Below, one piece after another: positions 1 through 11,915 of a DNA stretch of 64,000 nucleotides. This stretch comes from Chrysopilus asiliformis. Taxonomy: Eukaryota; Arthropoda; Insecta; Diptera; Rhagionidae. The number at the start of each line of letters is the position of its first letter. Position 1 is the first letter of the stretch. A model generated the notes under the pieces. It was given only the letters and a program-made list of their open reading frames with translations, searched no databases and was not told the DNA's origin. The stretch is from positions 49,986,032-50,050,031 of the forward strand of contig OZ035963.1 in assembly GCA_964034945.1 (NCBI GenBank). Direction: 5' to 3'. A program made the position numbers and the translations under genes.

Positions 1-2300
1 TTGAATAAAAAAAAAAAGACTAAACCTTCGGAACATACAATATCTACTTGAATTTTCTCCTAATTTATCCTTCATGAAGTCTATTTAATAAGGGAATTCT
101 TGGACTAATCAAAAAAGTTGAAATTACTGGACTTGCGAGATTAGGGGACTCCGAAATAAACAAAAAGTGGAAAAATATTAACAAACTGACTGTGAACATT
201 TTGATAAATGTTGGACAAATAGTAGAATAATGTTATATCGCAACATAAAAATAATGTTTTACGAAAGGAAAACTAAAGAATAATATTGGATAAGTTAACG
301 GCAAGACATTTATTTGTATATAGACCGAGTTACACAAATCTTATGACAATATATCGTGATCTTATAACAAAATATCAGTAGTGATATGAGTACAATCAAC
401 CATTAGCCCACCACCAAACAGCAACCCTTCTTAGGAGAATATACAACAAAAAAAAAAAGATATATATCCGTCATGATACAAAGTTGTTAATAATACATCA
501 AAAGTTTTTCGTTCTTTTTTCTTCAAACGATAGATTTTTTTTGTTTGCTATATAGTATAGTATCTTGTCTTCTCACTTAGGCGTTTATATTTCTCTCTGG
601 ATGTTTTTGCTTAGGACAATATGACGCGTCGCCGTGCAGTTGGTAGCATAATTTTTTTTTTGTTTTTCGATCTGGCCCAGAACACCAACCGACACCAACT
701 CCATCGTCCTTTTCCCATATAAGTTGTCAGCCGCGCGCTACACTTTCCCATAATATTGCTCCATTATTTTTGATGTCATGTATTTTGGTAACATATTGGA
801 AACTACGCCAACTTTTATTTCACAAAAGCTGACTACAACAGCAGAAAAGGACATTCCGCACCGGACGAAAAAAAAAATCACCTCCCTACCCACTAAACCA
901 ACATGGAAGTCTGGATATAAAAAAAAAACACACACACACACATGACTTCTATAAAGGGAGACTTCCGTGCACTTGGTCCGGGGGTCCAGTATGCCATTTA
1001 ACAGATCCAATTCTGTACCTTGTCGACGACGCTGAAACAACCGGCAGAAGTTTTGAAGTTCCTGCGAGAATTCGCTCGAAGAAAAGTTATGAGTGTCCAT
1101 CTCGCAAGGAGTTAAAATACATATGCGAAGAAATATCGAAATACATAATGTTAACCTGTCAGTGAGACTTACGATAGCAAATGTGCAAGGAATCGTTCAA
1201 CGCCAACATCACTCCGGCAACTTGAATTGGACATGCTGTGAAATTATAAGGGAAACAAACATCTTATTGCTGAGAAATGGTTTCTTCTCTTCTGCAGATA
1301 CCAGACGATGCGATCAAAAAAAAAATGGAAAAGTAGAAAATTCCCAATAACAAAAAAATGAAAAACGATCTAAACTTTTCCTTTCCTATATGCAAAGAAC
1401 ACGAATTTTCACATTCAACTGGAAACTGATGTTCTTGGACACGTTTCCGTTTTCGCAGAATTTCGTTCAAAATTCATGCATGCTCCTCCGTCTGTCGATT
1501 TCAATTCTTGTATCAAAACGCCAATAATTTCCATACTGCATAAATGTGCAACAAAATTTCGTGATTGTGTGGATACAATGTACAGGATATAAAGATATTT
1601 ACGATGCAAATTGCAAGTGATGAACAGCACAATATGTTTATCAAAAGGTATACACATGGAATCAATTTTCTATGTTTGCTTAATTCTGTTTACATGATTG
1701 ATTCATTCATGGTAAATATCATCATCGACTACTACTGAATGGTGAACAAACATTTTACCATTGAAGGGAAATCCATTCGAATTTAATAAAAAATTCAAAT
1801 TTTCGGCATTTTAACGTTTTCTAGATTGAAAAAATCAATGAAATTGGGGTTTTAGGGAATACTAAAAGCAATAAAGGGCAGATTTTTAATAGAAAAATAA
1901 AATATTGTTACCAAATGTTAAACTTAATTTAATTTAAGATGAAAAAAAAATATCAGTTGTGATGAACACAAATCTTTCCTCTATTTTGTTTCCAAAAAAA
2001 AAAGTGAGAAAAAAGTGAAACAAATTCTCAAAAAAAGCTTTTATTTTTTAAAAAAAAATGCACTAAAAAGACCAAAAATAATTTTAAGGGCGCTGTGTAT
2101 CAGAAATAAAAGCGAGATAAATATTTATTTTATTTTTTATAGGGATGGGAAACAAAATTTAACGAAATTCAAATTTTATTTCGTTAAGTTACTTCGTTTT
2201 GTAACGATAAAAAAATTCATCTCCTTACGTTATAACGTTATTATTTCGTTACGTCAATATTGTATTGAAACTGAAGACGGAAAAAAACATAACAAAAGCT
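1..2300. other. AT-rich stretch without a recognised gene
   Basis: No coding region or repeat family is recognised here. Poly-A and poly-T runs and a short CA run near 930-942 are visible. Short open frames on both strands lack recognisable domains and look random. The end, from about 2020 to 2150, contains one arm of a palindrome that is complete at 56336-56450. Confidence 0.5.
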
Positions 2301-2309
2301 ATGGTGAAA

Positions 2310-2841
2310 ACCCGTATGGTGATTTAAGTGAACAGCGAACAGTTGTATCAAAATTCCACTTTGAAGTCAAACTTTCCAATAAGATTTTTTAAAATGTATT
2401 CCAATTGGACTTTGATGTATGGTAGTTTTATGTAGAATCATATCCTAAATAACTTGTGTTCTTGCACTTTTTTGATAAGATGCGCCGTTTTTGAGATATT
2501 CGCAAAAATCGTTTTCGTCCGTATGCCCCCCCCCCTCCTAATGGACCATTTTTGGCCATTAACGAACTTGGCCTTGCAATTTACGAAAAACGAATCTGTG
2601 TGAAATTTCAAGTCTCTAGCTCAATCCGAGCGACCGCGATCACAGACGGACAGACGGACGGACAGACGAACGGACAGACGGACAGACGGACGGACGGGCG
2701 GACGGTCGGACGGACAGACGGACAGACGGACAGACGGACAGACGGACGAACGGACATGCAAAATCAAATTTTTTTTATCATTCTAAACACACTGGGGTAA
2801 TTCATTTTTGTGTGTGATGACTTTGGTTTCACCATACGGGT
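2310..2841 (+). mobile_element. GTCC-family non-autonomous element, copy 1
   Basis: The copy starts with ACCCGTATGGTGA and ends with the inverse TCACCATACGGGT, giving 13-bp terminal inverted repeats. Inside, in order, are a C-run (about 2527-2537), a conserved block with CTAGCTCAATCCGAGCG, a GACGGACA tetranucleotide array (2643-2757), and an AT-rich tail with TTTATCATTCTAAACACACTGG. The same order recurs at five other sites, some reversed. It has no transposase. The architecture resembles dipteran mobile elements that carry (GTCY)n arrays; superfamily is not resolved. Confidence 0.7.
2643..2757. repeat. (GACGGACA)n microsatellite
   Basis: Tetranucleotide array mixing GACG and GACA units inside the GTCC-family element. 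It is the source of an apparent open frame rich in TDGQ residues, which is not a gene. Confidence 0.9.
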
Positions 2842-3150
2842 ATAAAAATATCTGATGTGGACAGCACATGACTTTCTTATACATTCTTACGCAATTTACG
2901 ATAACCCGAAGAAAATTTTTTTAGTTTATACAAATAGATAAATTTTAATTTTACGAATTTTTGAATTTCCAACATCATATTCGGGATCGACGACCTTAAA
3001 AACCCTACAGTGTAAATTTTCCTCACAAAAAAAAACTAGCAAAAGAATATTCGCGGTATCCTTACAGAACTTGAACGAATTTCCCCGGAGATGAGACTTA
3101 GCGCAATTGCATTTTGGTCCCCGAAAATTATAAGTAATCGAATTTCATCA

Positions 3151-3807
3151 TCTATATATATGAAATCGTTTAACCTGATTGACTGACTGATTGAATGATT
3201 GACTGATTGACTGACTGATTGACTGACTGATTGACTTACTGATTGACTGACTGATTGACTTACTGATTGACTGACTGATTGACTGACTGATTGACTGACT
3301 GATTGACTGACTGAATGACTGATTGACTCATCAACGCCCAGCCCAAACTCCTGAAGCTAAAAAATTTAAAACTTTCACAGTAGGTCCCAACCATAACGTA
3401 GGCGCTCATTAAGGTGGAGTTTTCCGAAATTTTACGGGGGGTAAAGGGGGTTTGGGTGTTTTTAATCCGTGATTTTTGCCATGAATCTTGCTCAATAGGA
3501 GGCTGAAAAGTTTCATTCGCCGGTTTCCGGGGTCGCTGATCACGAATCCGGTGTTATATTTTCAAAATTCGAAACGGAAGGTCCTTGAAAGATAACTCAA
3601 ATATCCTTTTCCCCATTTTTTCCGAGGAAAAATGATATTAGGGGGTTTTCAGGGTCACTGATCACGAATCGAATTTAAACTAATTCACAACGGAGAGTCC
3701 TGCAAGGATAAGATTTTTCTCAAAGGTTTTTAAGTTCTTTCCGGTTTTCTTCGTATTCTAAAACTTATACAAAAAACTTAACCCGGCAACGACGGGTATG
3801 CAAGTTT
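3151..3807 (+). mobile_element. Helitron-like non-autonomous element with GACTGATT array
   Basis: It begins TCTATATATATGAAATCG directly after an A and ends near a CCCG...CGGG hairpin followed by GTATGCAAG, as in the 9580-9897 copy, but the terminal CTAG is lost. A (GACTGATT)n array lies at 3171-3330, followed by a block with GGGTCGCTGATCACGAATCCGG that recurs in other Helitron-like copies. TC at the 5' end, a 3' hairpin and no inverted repeats are Helitron hallmarks. No Rep or helicase is present. Confidence 0.65.
3171..3330. repeat. (GACTGATT)n microsatellite
   Basis: Array of ACTG and ATTG units near the 5' end of the Helitron-like element. A second array in the same position of a related copy lies at 23698-23812. 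Confidence 0.9.
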
Positions 3808-3809
3808 CA

Positions 3810-5748
3810 CAAACATGAAAACATACAATTATTGCTCGTATTATATTATAGGACAGGTTTTGACGATTAATGTAGTAAAAATTATAAAAACAACTGATAA
3901 AATCCCCCAAAAAACTAGTAAAAAAAACCAAAGAAATATCTTTTATTGTGATACAAAATTGTACTTTTTCCAAAATTCAATAATTTAGTAATTAAAACCT
4001 TAGCCACAAAAGAAAATTAATTGTTTTTAGAAATTCATTCCGCTGGAATCATCAAAACTTACTGTTACAGAATTATTAAAGTCTATCCATTATCCGGGGT
4101 ATTATTTCTTATTCGTTTGATCCCATATGTTAATTAAAATTGGGTACGGTTTTCATCCTTCACGAACACAAATCGGAAGAATTGGGTCGAAATTTTCTGC
4201 TCAATTTGAATATTTTAAATACGAGTACGAAAATGGAATAGAAAAATGGAATTACGAATACTATGTAGATCTGGTATCGTAATCCTAATATGGATATGAA
4301 TCTATCTATTCATCCGCCTATCTATCTTTTTATCTATCTATCTAAACAGCTATCCATGTACAGATTTTCCTCATTTTTTTATTTATTTTTTTTTTTTTGG
4401 GAAATTTTCATATTTTCATAGCATAATAAGTATTCAGTTGCGTTCGAACTAAAACCGAGAATGGTTGAGGAAAATGGAATAATACCCAGCAGAGTGTATG
4501 TGAAGATCTACATAATTTTTTTGTAGGGAATTTGGTGGTTAGTGATCAAAGATTTGGGTGGGAAAACCTGAAATTGGTAGCAAAATCACAAGTTTGGGGA
4601 ATGAAATTGAGAGGCTAACAAGGAGAGACATACTTACTAACATAGAAACGATATTTATTATGTTTAGTGGAATAGTTGTGATGGACCTGAATAAATTAAA
4701 CTGACGACCTAAGGGAGTTGAACGGATTCAATATGAGGAAAAATACTTTCCCATCAAGGCCTCTTGAACTGAAGACCCCGAACTGGAAAATCCTCCATAG
4801 CACTAGATATAAATGCAACCACCATTTTCCCTATATCAACATCGGACTTTTTGCGTTTTCCCATTTTCATTCCAGCTCTTTTTTTTTATTTATGCCATTT
4901 TTTTAGGGTATTTGGGATTATTTCATGCGGGAAAATGTACGTTGATGAAATATATTAATTTATACCATCAGTTCATTCACCATTGCCCCCGCAGTGTCCG
5001 AAATCATCTTCTATCGATGCCCCGAAAAAGTAGCACAACTCGGATTCAATGTATTTATTTAGAAGCGTATAATACTTGTATTTTATATCCCAAAAGATGT
5101 ACGAAATAAGGAGAGTTTTCTAATACCCTTAAAGCAAATATATTTCCATCCCCTTTCAAAATATTTTCTTATATAAATTTATAACTGCGGTGAAATAAAT
5201 CAAATTCTCGATATTAATCAATTGATCATCAATTGGATGCTACATATCTCACAATCGATAAACGTTAAATATTTAAATTAATGGGATTAGTCCCAAAGAG
5301 GACATAGAAATGGACCAATAACGCAAGTATCCATGGGGAATTACGTTATTTCAAATTTCCAGTAGAATCGAGTGGAAATTGTTCATTTTGCAGAATATTG
5401 ATTTTTGCATAATATTTTCTTTTTTTTCCTAACTATTGAAGTTTTCCAGTATAACTATTTTTGATGAAGAGATTTTTTTTAAATAAAATCCTTTTGCTTT
5501 TTAATTTTCCAGGTAAATAAATCTATCAAATTGTGCACATAAGTTGTAACGAATACAAAAATAGTATTATAGACGAATTTCAAATTACTCTTGCAAAAAA
5601 AAATTAGTGGGGAAAAATCTTTTTGGTACAAGACTTATTGAATATCGAAATCCCGGTAAAGACCCCTTTCAGCGGTTCCGGCGATAGCAGGCGAGGCGGT
5701 ATGAAGGGAGCTGATTTTTAGACTGTAGAACAGTGTTTTTATTATTGA
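3810..5748. other. no gene recognised; short TATC repeat
   Basis: AT-rich sequence with a short interrupted (TATC)n run at about 4302-4350. Two short overlapping open frames near 4718-5109 have no recognisable domain and are interrupted by T-runs. I see no repeat shared with the rest of the window. Confidence 0.45.
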
Positions 5749-6130
5749 CTAGCGTATTCTAAAACTTAGTATTTAAGTTTTAGAATACGAAGAAAGCCGG
5801 AAAGAACTTAGAAACATTCGAGAAAAATCTTATCCTTGTAGGACTCTCCGTTGCGAATCTCCGTTGCGTCTAACACTGGATTCGTGATCAGCGATCCCGA
5901 AAACCCCCTAATGCCATTTTTCCCTGAGAAATATGGGGAAAAGGATATTTGCGTTATCCTTACAGGACCTTCCGTTTCTAATTTTGAAAATCTAACACCA
6001 GACCCCGAAAACCGCCGAGTGAAACTTTTCAGCATCCTATTGAGCAGGATTCGTGGCAAAAATCATGGTTTAAAAACACCCAAACCCCCTTTATTCCCCG
6101 TTTACCCCCTTAGCGGTAAATTTTCGGTGG
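5749..6130 (-). mobile_element. Helitron-like fragment, reverse orientation
   Basis: CTAG at 5749-5752 is followed at once by a 15-bp-arm hairpin (5753-5789). After it come blocks that, read on the minus strand, match the tails of the 3151 and 23669 elements (TTTCGGGGTC/GATCACGAATCC, TTTACCGC, CAAACCCCC). This places a 3' end at 5749. The 5' part is replaced by unrelated sequence leading into the 6250-6815 array. Confidence 0.5.
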
Positions 6131-6249
6131 AATGTTACAGTTAATGCAATTTTCCTAAAAATTGACAGAAAACAACGATTTTGGTAAATCACACCCACAG
6201 AAAATTTCATGTCGCTAACTCAACGGGCTCTGAATTTATTTAAGATACG

Positions 6250-6815
6250 TACATCGGACAGACCGACAGACCGACAAACGGCCGAGAGACCGACAAACGA
6301 CCGACATACAGCTCGTGAGAAAGACCGATAGACCGACAGACAGACCGACAGACAGACAGACTGACAGACTGACAGACAGACCGACGGAGAGACCGACAGA
6401 CAGACCGACAGATAGACCGACAGAAAGACCGTCAGACAGACCGACAGACAGATCGACAGACAGACAGACCGACAGACAGACCGACAGACAGACAGACAGA
6501 CCGACAGACAGACAGATCGATAGAAGGACCGACAGACTGACCGACAGACTGACCGACAGACTGACCGACAGGCAGACCGACAGGCAGACCCACAGGCAGA
6601 CCGACAGGCAGACCGACAGGCAGACCGACAGGCAGACCGACAGGCAGACCGACAGACTGACCGACAAACAGACCGACAGACAGACCGACAGACAGACCGA
6701 CAGACAGACCGACAGACAGACCGACAGACAGACCGACAGACAGACCGACAAGCAGACTGACCGACAAGCAGACTGACCGACAAGCAGACAGACCGATAGA
6801 CAGATGCACGGACAT
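6250..6815. repeat. (GACCGACA)n satellite-like array
   Basis: About 560 bp of GACC/GACA units with many small variants (GACTGACC, GCAGACCG, GAAAGACC). All three frames of both strands stay open over long stretches, producing spurious proteins of Ser/Val/Cys/Leu or Thr/Asp/Arg. No coding role is inferred. Confidence 0.95.
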
Positions 6816-6819
6816 CCTC

Positions 6820-7835
6820 ATAATTTTCCCTGGAACGGATTTCGACCAATCAGAAAGTTTCTTACCTTCTATAGCTATGGAGCGGGAAGTAAAAATTACA
6901 ACAACAAAAAAAACATCAATAAAAAAACAATTTGTTTTATATTATCCCCTTAATTCACTTAACTTGATTTAATGTATGTTTATGAATGCAACAGTTATTG
7001 TTTAATCGTTAAACATATTTCAAAAGAGTGATATTGCTCCGTAAAATCGCTTCATTATCGCACATTTCCCTGAAATCGCAGTAAAATTAGAAATTAATTA
7101 GATTCCCATAGTTGAAATTCACGAGCGAGTAATGCTGATGACACCACATTTAGAAAACGATGGTAGAGTCTGGAATTGCCACATAAAGCGGTATATAGAC
7201 GACTCCCATAGCAATCCAAACAAAACGAATAAATTTTCGGGTTGAAGTGCTTTAAAATTTCGATCGAATTGGGGATGCCTCTCCAGTGAGAAAAACGTAA
7301 ACCTCTAATTAAAAACTAATTTGCACATGCATACACACAGAAATTTCCATAGAAATGTTATTTCCATAGTAGATATAGATTTTCGTAGCTGTGTTGATTT
7401 ACGAGCTGAAAATACTTAAATTTATCTTGGCCGGAGAAAGTTGAGAAGTTTCCCATTTAAACTGTTTGAAATTTTCCACTTCAAAGCATCGAAATTGATA
7501 AATTCGAGAAGTTTTCAAAGTCCTTTGGATTTCCATTTGAATCAATTGACTTTACTTGAATTCTCAACAATGTTGTCCGCCCTCATTCATTTGATTGATT
7601 TTCAATGAAAAGTTCGGTTAAACGAAAACTGCAAAGTACAAAATATCTCACAGTTGATGCATTTTTGGGAAATTCAAGTTATTTTCAAAGAACTTTCAAT
7701 TTTTCATATGATCTCATCAAAAAATTTTGATTGTTTTAATGTAGTTTAACTTTTAATCTTCCTATCACAAATAGTAAAATTGTTTCAGTGGAGAAAATAG
7801 ATATCCCAACTAAAACTTCTAGTCGTTGATCCAAA
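6820..7835. other. no gene recognised
   Basis: AT-rich sequence after the GACC array. I find no convincing open frame, RNA gene or repeat shared elsewhere in the window. Confidence 0.45.
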
Positions 7836-7839
7836 ACTC

Positions 7840-7903
7840 CTATTTTTTGTTCCAAAAATTCTATTTTTTGTTCCAAAAATTCTATTTTTTGTTCCAAAAA
7901 TTC
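7840..7903. repeat. 21-bp tandem repeat, three copies
   Basis: The unit CTATTTTTTGTTCCAAAAATT starts at 7840, 7861 and 7882 (here given once, 21 bp minus nothing else shared). The copies are essentially identical, so the duplication is recent or conserved by conversion. Confidence 0.85.
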
Positions 7904-8630
7904 TAACACCACGGATTCGGATAATGGGGCGGAGAATGGAAGGTTCGATTTATTTTATCTTTGAATTTTAGTGAAATGTAATCGGTCGGAAATATACACA
8001 ACTTTTGGTTGTTTGCCAAAAATTTGGAACAAACTGCTGCATAAACTTGTAATTTAAATTTCATATTAGTGGGAGTGGGGTGGGGGAATGTTTTGTGTTT
8101 CAATTGAGTCTCATATAACATGGTTCTTCAATTTTTGAACCTACTTCGATTTTTTTATGCCTAACAAACTTAGGCTTCATAGAATTTAAGGTTACTAAGA
8201 TTGCTGAGGTGCATTTTAGGCATAATTCCTTAAGTCTCGGTAATGCGAACGAAACTCAAAAAAAAAACTTTCTTTTTGAAAAACAAAAAAATTGTAAATA
8301 AAATAATTTTTTGGCATTTCGACAAATTAGGCATTGTTAATTTAACAATTGTTTTATTGATTTAACAAAAAAATCATTTGTGAACAATTTTTTTGTGGAA
8401 CAAATATTTCCCTCGTATATATTCGTTACAACTGCAATTATTTTTTTGTGATTTTAACAAAAATTTGATTAATTTAACAATGATTTTATCTATACGACCA
8501 ATTTTTACTTTTTTATACGTAGAATGATAAAGTATTGTATTCATGAAAAATTTCGACGTCCTAATTTTGCATAAAAAACATTTCCCGAGCACTCCTAAGT
8601 CGATTGGAGGATTATTACAAAAATGTCTTT

Positions 8631-9058
8631 CTGTCTGTTAGTCTGTTAGTATTCTAGTCTTTTAGTCTGTTAGTCTGTTAGTCTGTTAGTCTGTTAGTCT
8701 GTTAGTCTGTTAGTCTGTTACCCGGCCCTTACACGCGTCTATAGAGCTGACACAGTCGCTGACACAGTCTCGTGTAAATGCACTGACTGCCAGTTCGCTA
8801 AATGTATTTTAATGCGTTGTCAGTAATTTGATATTTGAAGTCTGTGCTACTGACAGACTTTATAGTCGCGTGTAAGGGCCGGGTTAGTCTGTTAGTCTGT
8901 TAGTCTGTTAGTCTGTTAGTCTGTTAGTCTGTTAGTCTGTTAGTCTGTTAGTCTGTTAGTCTGTTAGTCTGTTAGTCTGTTAGTCTGTTAGTCTGTTAGT
9001 CTGTTAGTCTGTTAGTCTGTTAGTCTGTTAGTCTGTTAGTCTATCAGTCTGACAGTCT
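8631..9058. repeat. (GTTAGTCT)n octamer array, interrupted
   Basis: Near-perfect 8-bp repeats on both sides of a 163-bp MITE at 8721-8883. The last units drift to ATCAGTCT and GACAGTCT. Confidence 0.95.
8721..8883. mobile_element. 163-bp MITE with TTA target duplication
   Basis: Terminal inverted repeats CCCGGCCCTTACACGCG and CGCGTGTAAGGGCCGGG enclose a non-coding core. TTA at 8718-8720 is repeated at 8884-8886, and removing the element restores the GTTAGTCT phase. A 3-bp TWA duplication is typical of PIF/Harbinger elements; assignment to that superfamily is inference. Confidence 0.88.
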
Positions 9059-9579
9059 GTGTAAAAAATTTCTCAAAAACTAATAGAGCTAGAGCCATGA
9101 TATTTTACAGGCATGTTTAGCCCAGGAATGGGACAAACCTATCAACTTTTAGTGAAAATCCGTTGACCGGAATTAACAAAATAGCGACTTTTACTAAATC
9201 CCAATTTCGTTTTTTGTTCTTTACTCAAAAACTGTACGTTTTTCAGTAGTCCTAAGTGACAAAAGTTGAAGACAGTAAAATTTTCTACTCTTTTGTCTTT
9301 CACAGCAACTCTATATCTCAACCCAGTATCGAGATATACCCTTATTTAAAAAAAAACAGTTTTTAGCGATTATCTCGAAAAATACCGGATTTTTGGTGGT
9401 TCAATATATGAGGAATAGAATGTTTTTCACAATTTTCTTGAAGAAAGGAATATTTTTCACAATTTTCTCTTTCACGATTCTCCGCTATCTTTTACCGTTA
9501 TCGAAATATTACAGATTTTGTAAAATTAAAATTCTTTTTTTTTTTGTGAAAATAAAGATTTTGTAAAAATAAAATTCAA

Positions 9580-9897
9580 TCATACTAATATATAAAAATG
9601 AGTTGGTGTCTGTCTGTCTGTCTGTAACTCTTTCACGCAAAAACGGCTGAACCGATTGACTTGAAATTTGGCATGAGTGTCTGTGGTAGTTCTGGTTCCA
9701 ACATAGGCATACGGAAAAGTAGCGCGAGGGGTGGGGGGAGTAAGGGGAGGAGGTAAAGTGATTTCGAAACTTAGTTTTTGCACTATGTTACCCTTTCGCG
9801 GGGAAACTACCGAGCCGATTGGCCTGAAGTTTAGCTCCAACATAGACCATAAAAAATTGAAAAAACTTAACCCGGCAATGACGGGTATGCAAGCTAG
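9580..9897 (+). mobile_element. Helitron-like (DINE/HINE type) element
   Basis: It starts TCATACTAATATATAAAAAT after an A, carries (GTCT)n after GAGTTGGT, and ends with a CCCG-loop-CGGG hairpin, an 8-nt spacer (TATGCAAG) and CTAG followed by T. There are no inverted repeats and no target duplication. These match Helitron rules (5' TC, 3' hairpin plus CTRR, insertion between A and T). An inverted relative lies at 61413-61885. It sits inside octamer-family copy 1. Confidence 0.8.
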
Positions 9898-10009
9898 TAA
9901 AAACTATTTTTTTTACGTCGAGTTATAAAGTACTCGTAAGTTTCGCAAGAACGCAGATTTTATATAAGAAAGTCATGTGCTGTTCACATCAGATAATTTC
10001 ATTTTATGA

Positions 10010-11240
10010 AGAATAAATTTCCCTTTGTTAGTTTAACAAAATTATTTTTTTGGCTGAGATAGGATAAAAATTTTGTTGATTTGACAATAATTTTATCCAT
10101 ATGACCAATTTTTTTCTCTGAGTGTATGTGACATATCTTTTTAGCATTGTTTTGTTTAAGCAGAAACACTTTAAAATAATGTCAAGAAAATATTCCCAGT
10201 TTCTAGGATGCTTTGCCAATTTTCCATCCTATTACCATCTCAGGGATGTATTATGTCTCAACACATAGACGAATTTCATTTACAGTTTGAAGAAAAAAAA
10301 GACATCTTTAACCTTTTCCCCACTTGAAAATTCTCCGTAAACAAAATTGTCATTTGTTTAGGTATGTTTGCAAAAAACAGAAGAAAATCTGAAGAAAAAT
10401 GTCAAACACAGCAATAGAGTCGTATCAGAAAAAAACGACATTTTATTTAACTGAGCAAACAAATTTTCTCTGAAGAAATCATCCTAGAAATTCAAGAGCC
10501 TCCTTCAACTTGAGACATGGTACGAGACACTGCGCTCCAGTAGACACTCGTCTAGATAAAAATATCAATCGCTTTAAAATCTTAACCAATACAAAAAGTA
10601 TCACTTCTCACTTGTGTTTATCATCGTCATCATTATCATCTCCGACCAACTTAAGACTTAATCTTCTTCAGAGTTTCCTCATCTTTTACGTTTTCATCTT
10701 TCAAATGATTCCGTCTTGAAGGCCATCACTTTCTCAACCACGCGCATCGCTTGTATCGTATTCAGACTTTAGCCAAAAAGCGCAAAAATAAGAAATAAAA
10801 AAACAGAAGCGGAAAATCCCTTTTCCTTTTGAATTTTCTCTTATAGTAGAACTTTTTTTTTTTGCGTGAATTCCCAGGGAAAAAAAACGAACAAAATTCA
10901 TTTCGCCATTCATTTTGATCATCCTTGTCATGGGTTGGCATTCATTGCGAAATATGCGAAGCCATTGCTACATCATTTTATCATTCTCGCAAGCCAACAA
11001 CAATAACCTGGAAATGTGACAAGAAAACACGCTAACGCATAGAATTCCGTCAGTCGGTAGATGAATGTTGAAAAATTTCCATTCTATTCAACAGCAACAA
11101 CAACGAAAAACTGTCATTTCAATAGAAATTGCAGACCACGTTTTTAAACTATAAAATTTTCTCATTTTCTGTGCATCCTGTTTAAAATTCCAAGTAAGGT
11201 TGCTATTTTTCAAGGGGAAAATATCTTATAGTTTTAAATT
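10010..11240. other. no gene recognised; MITE-like scrap at start
   Basis: From about 10020 to 10115 a block with TTTAACAAAATTATT and TTATCCATATGACCAATTTT resembles 8340-8510, so both may be remnants of one small element. The remainder, including weak open frames at 10510-10931, shows no domain and no window repeat. Confidence 0.4.
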
Positions 11241-11245
11241 TTAAT

Positions 11246-11575
11246 ATATACTCGTTGCCAGCTTAAAGTTTTTTGTACAAATTTTAGAATGACAAAAAAC
11301 CATGAATAACTTTAAAACTTTTGGGAAAAAAAACGTTATTCCGTTTCGAATATTGAAATTCAAACACAAGATTCGTAGTCAGCGGCCCCGAAAACCCCGT
11401 AATGCCGATTTTCCCGGGAAAAACGGGGAAAAGATATTTGCGTGTAGAATTTAAAAAATTTAACATAGCTAAAAACCTGCTCCTGGCAACGCAGATCATT
11501 TTGCAAAAAACCGCGTAAAAATCGGTCCAGTGGTTTTTGAATTTTGTAATCTCAGACCAACCGGATTCGGACCGC
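11246..11575 (-). mobile_element. Helitron-like fragment, reverse orientation
   Basis: Read on the minus strand it matches the 40746-41595 element: GTAATCTC...AACCACTGGACCGATTTTT, GCGTTGCCAGGAGCAGG, then a terminal block with AAACTTTAAGCTGGCAACG. The microsatellite-bearing 5' end and the terminal CTAG are absent. Confidence 0.6.
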
Positions 11576-11639
11576 GGGCCGCCTATTGCCGACCCCTAGG
11601 TTAAACTAACAAGAATGCCTTTTAACCCTTTGTTGCATA

Positions 11640-11659
11640 GTGTTGTTGTACAACAACAC
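11640..11659. repeat. 20-bp perfect palindrome
   Basis: GTGTTGTTGTACAACAACAC is self-complementary over its whole length. It lies 14 bp inside the left end of the piggyBac-like element, so it may be a subterminal protein-binding site of that element. Confidence 0.7.
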
Positions 11660-11915
11660 CTTTTCTAATTCAGTTTTTTAATATTATAACATATATTTCA
11701 TGCACTTATATTGACTAAATTTATTTCGTAAGTAATTGTTATGAAAAAAAAGTAATATGCACTTTTTATTTATAATTACTGCATTTCATAAATAAATAAA
11801 GAGCAAAAAAGTAGCTATTTTGCAGATTAAATGTAACTGTGGCAAATCTATTATAATTAAAAAATCGGTAATCAGCTTGATAAAGGTTTTTCGGGTCGCT
11901 GATTATGAATCTGAA

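Larger units (their letters stand above)
8512..10003 (+). mobile_element. octamer-family element, copy 1
   Basis: The left part contains AAAGTATTGTATTCATGAAA, then CACTCCTAAGTCGATTGG, then the GTTAGTCT array, then TTCTCAAAAACTAATAGAGC and a tail mentioning 'TATCGAGATATACC'-type blocks. The same order occurs at 49946-51905 and, reversed, at 53431-56027 and 32775-35430. A 163-bp MITE sits inside the array and a 318-bp Helitron-like element sits in the tail. Ends are approximate, no coding capacity is seen, and the superfamily is unknown. Confidence 0.6.

Noticed and set aside
6220..6849. Several overlapping open frames over 120-209 codons
   Set aside because: Products of the GACCGACA array; amino-acid composition and simultaneous openness on both strands show that they are not genes.
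8631..9058. Possible CRISPR array
   Set aside because: Octamers are directly adjacent without spacers, and the single interruption is a MITE with inverted ends and a target duplication. The window is eukaryotic.
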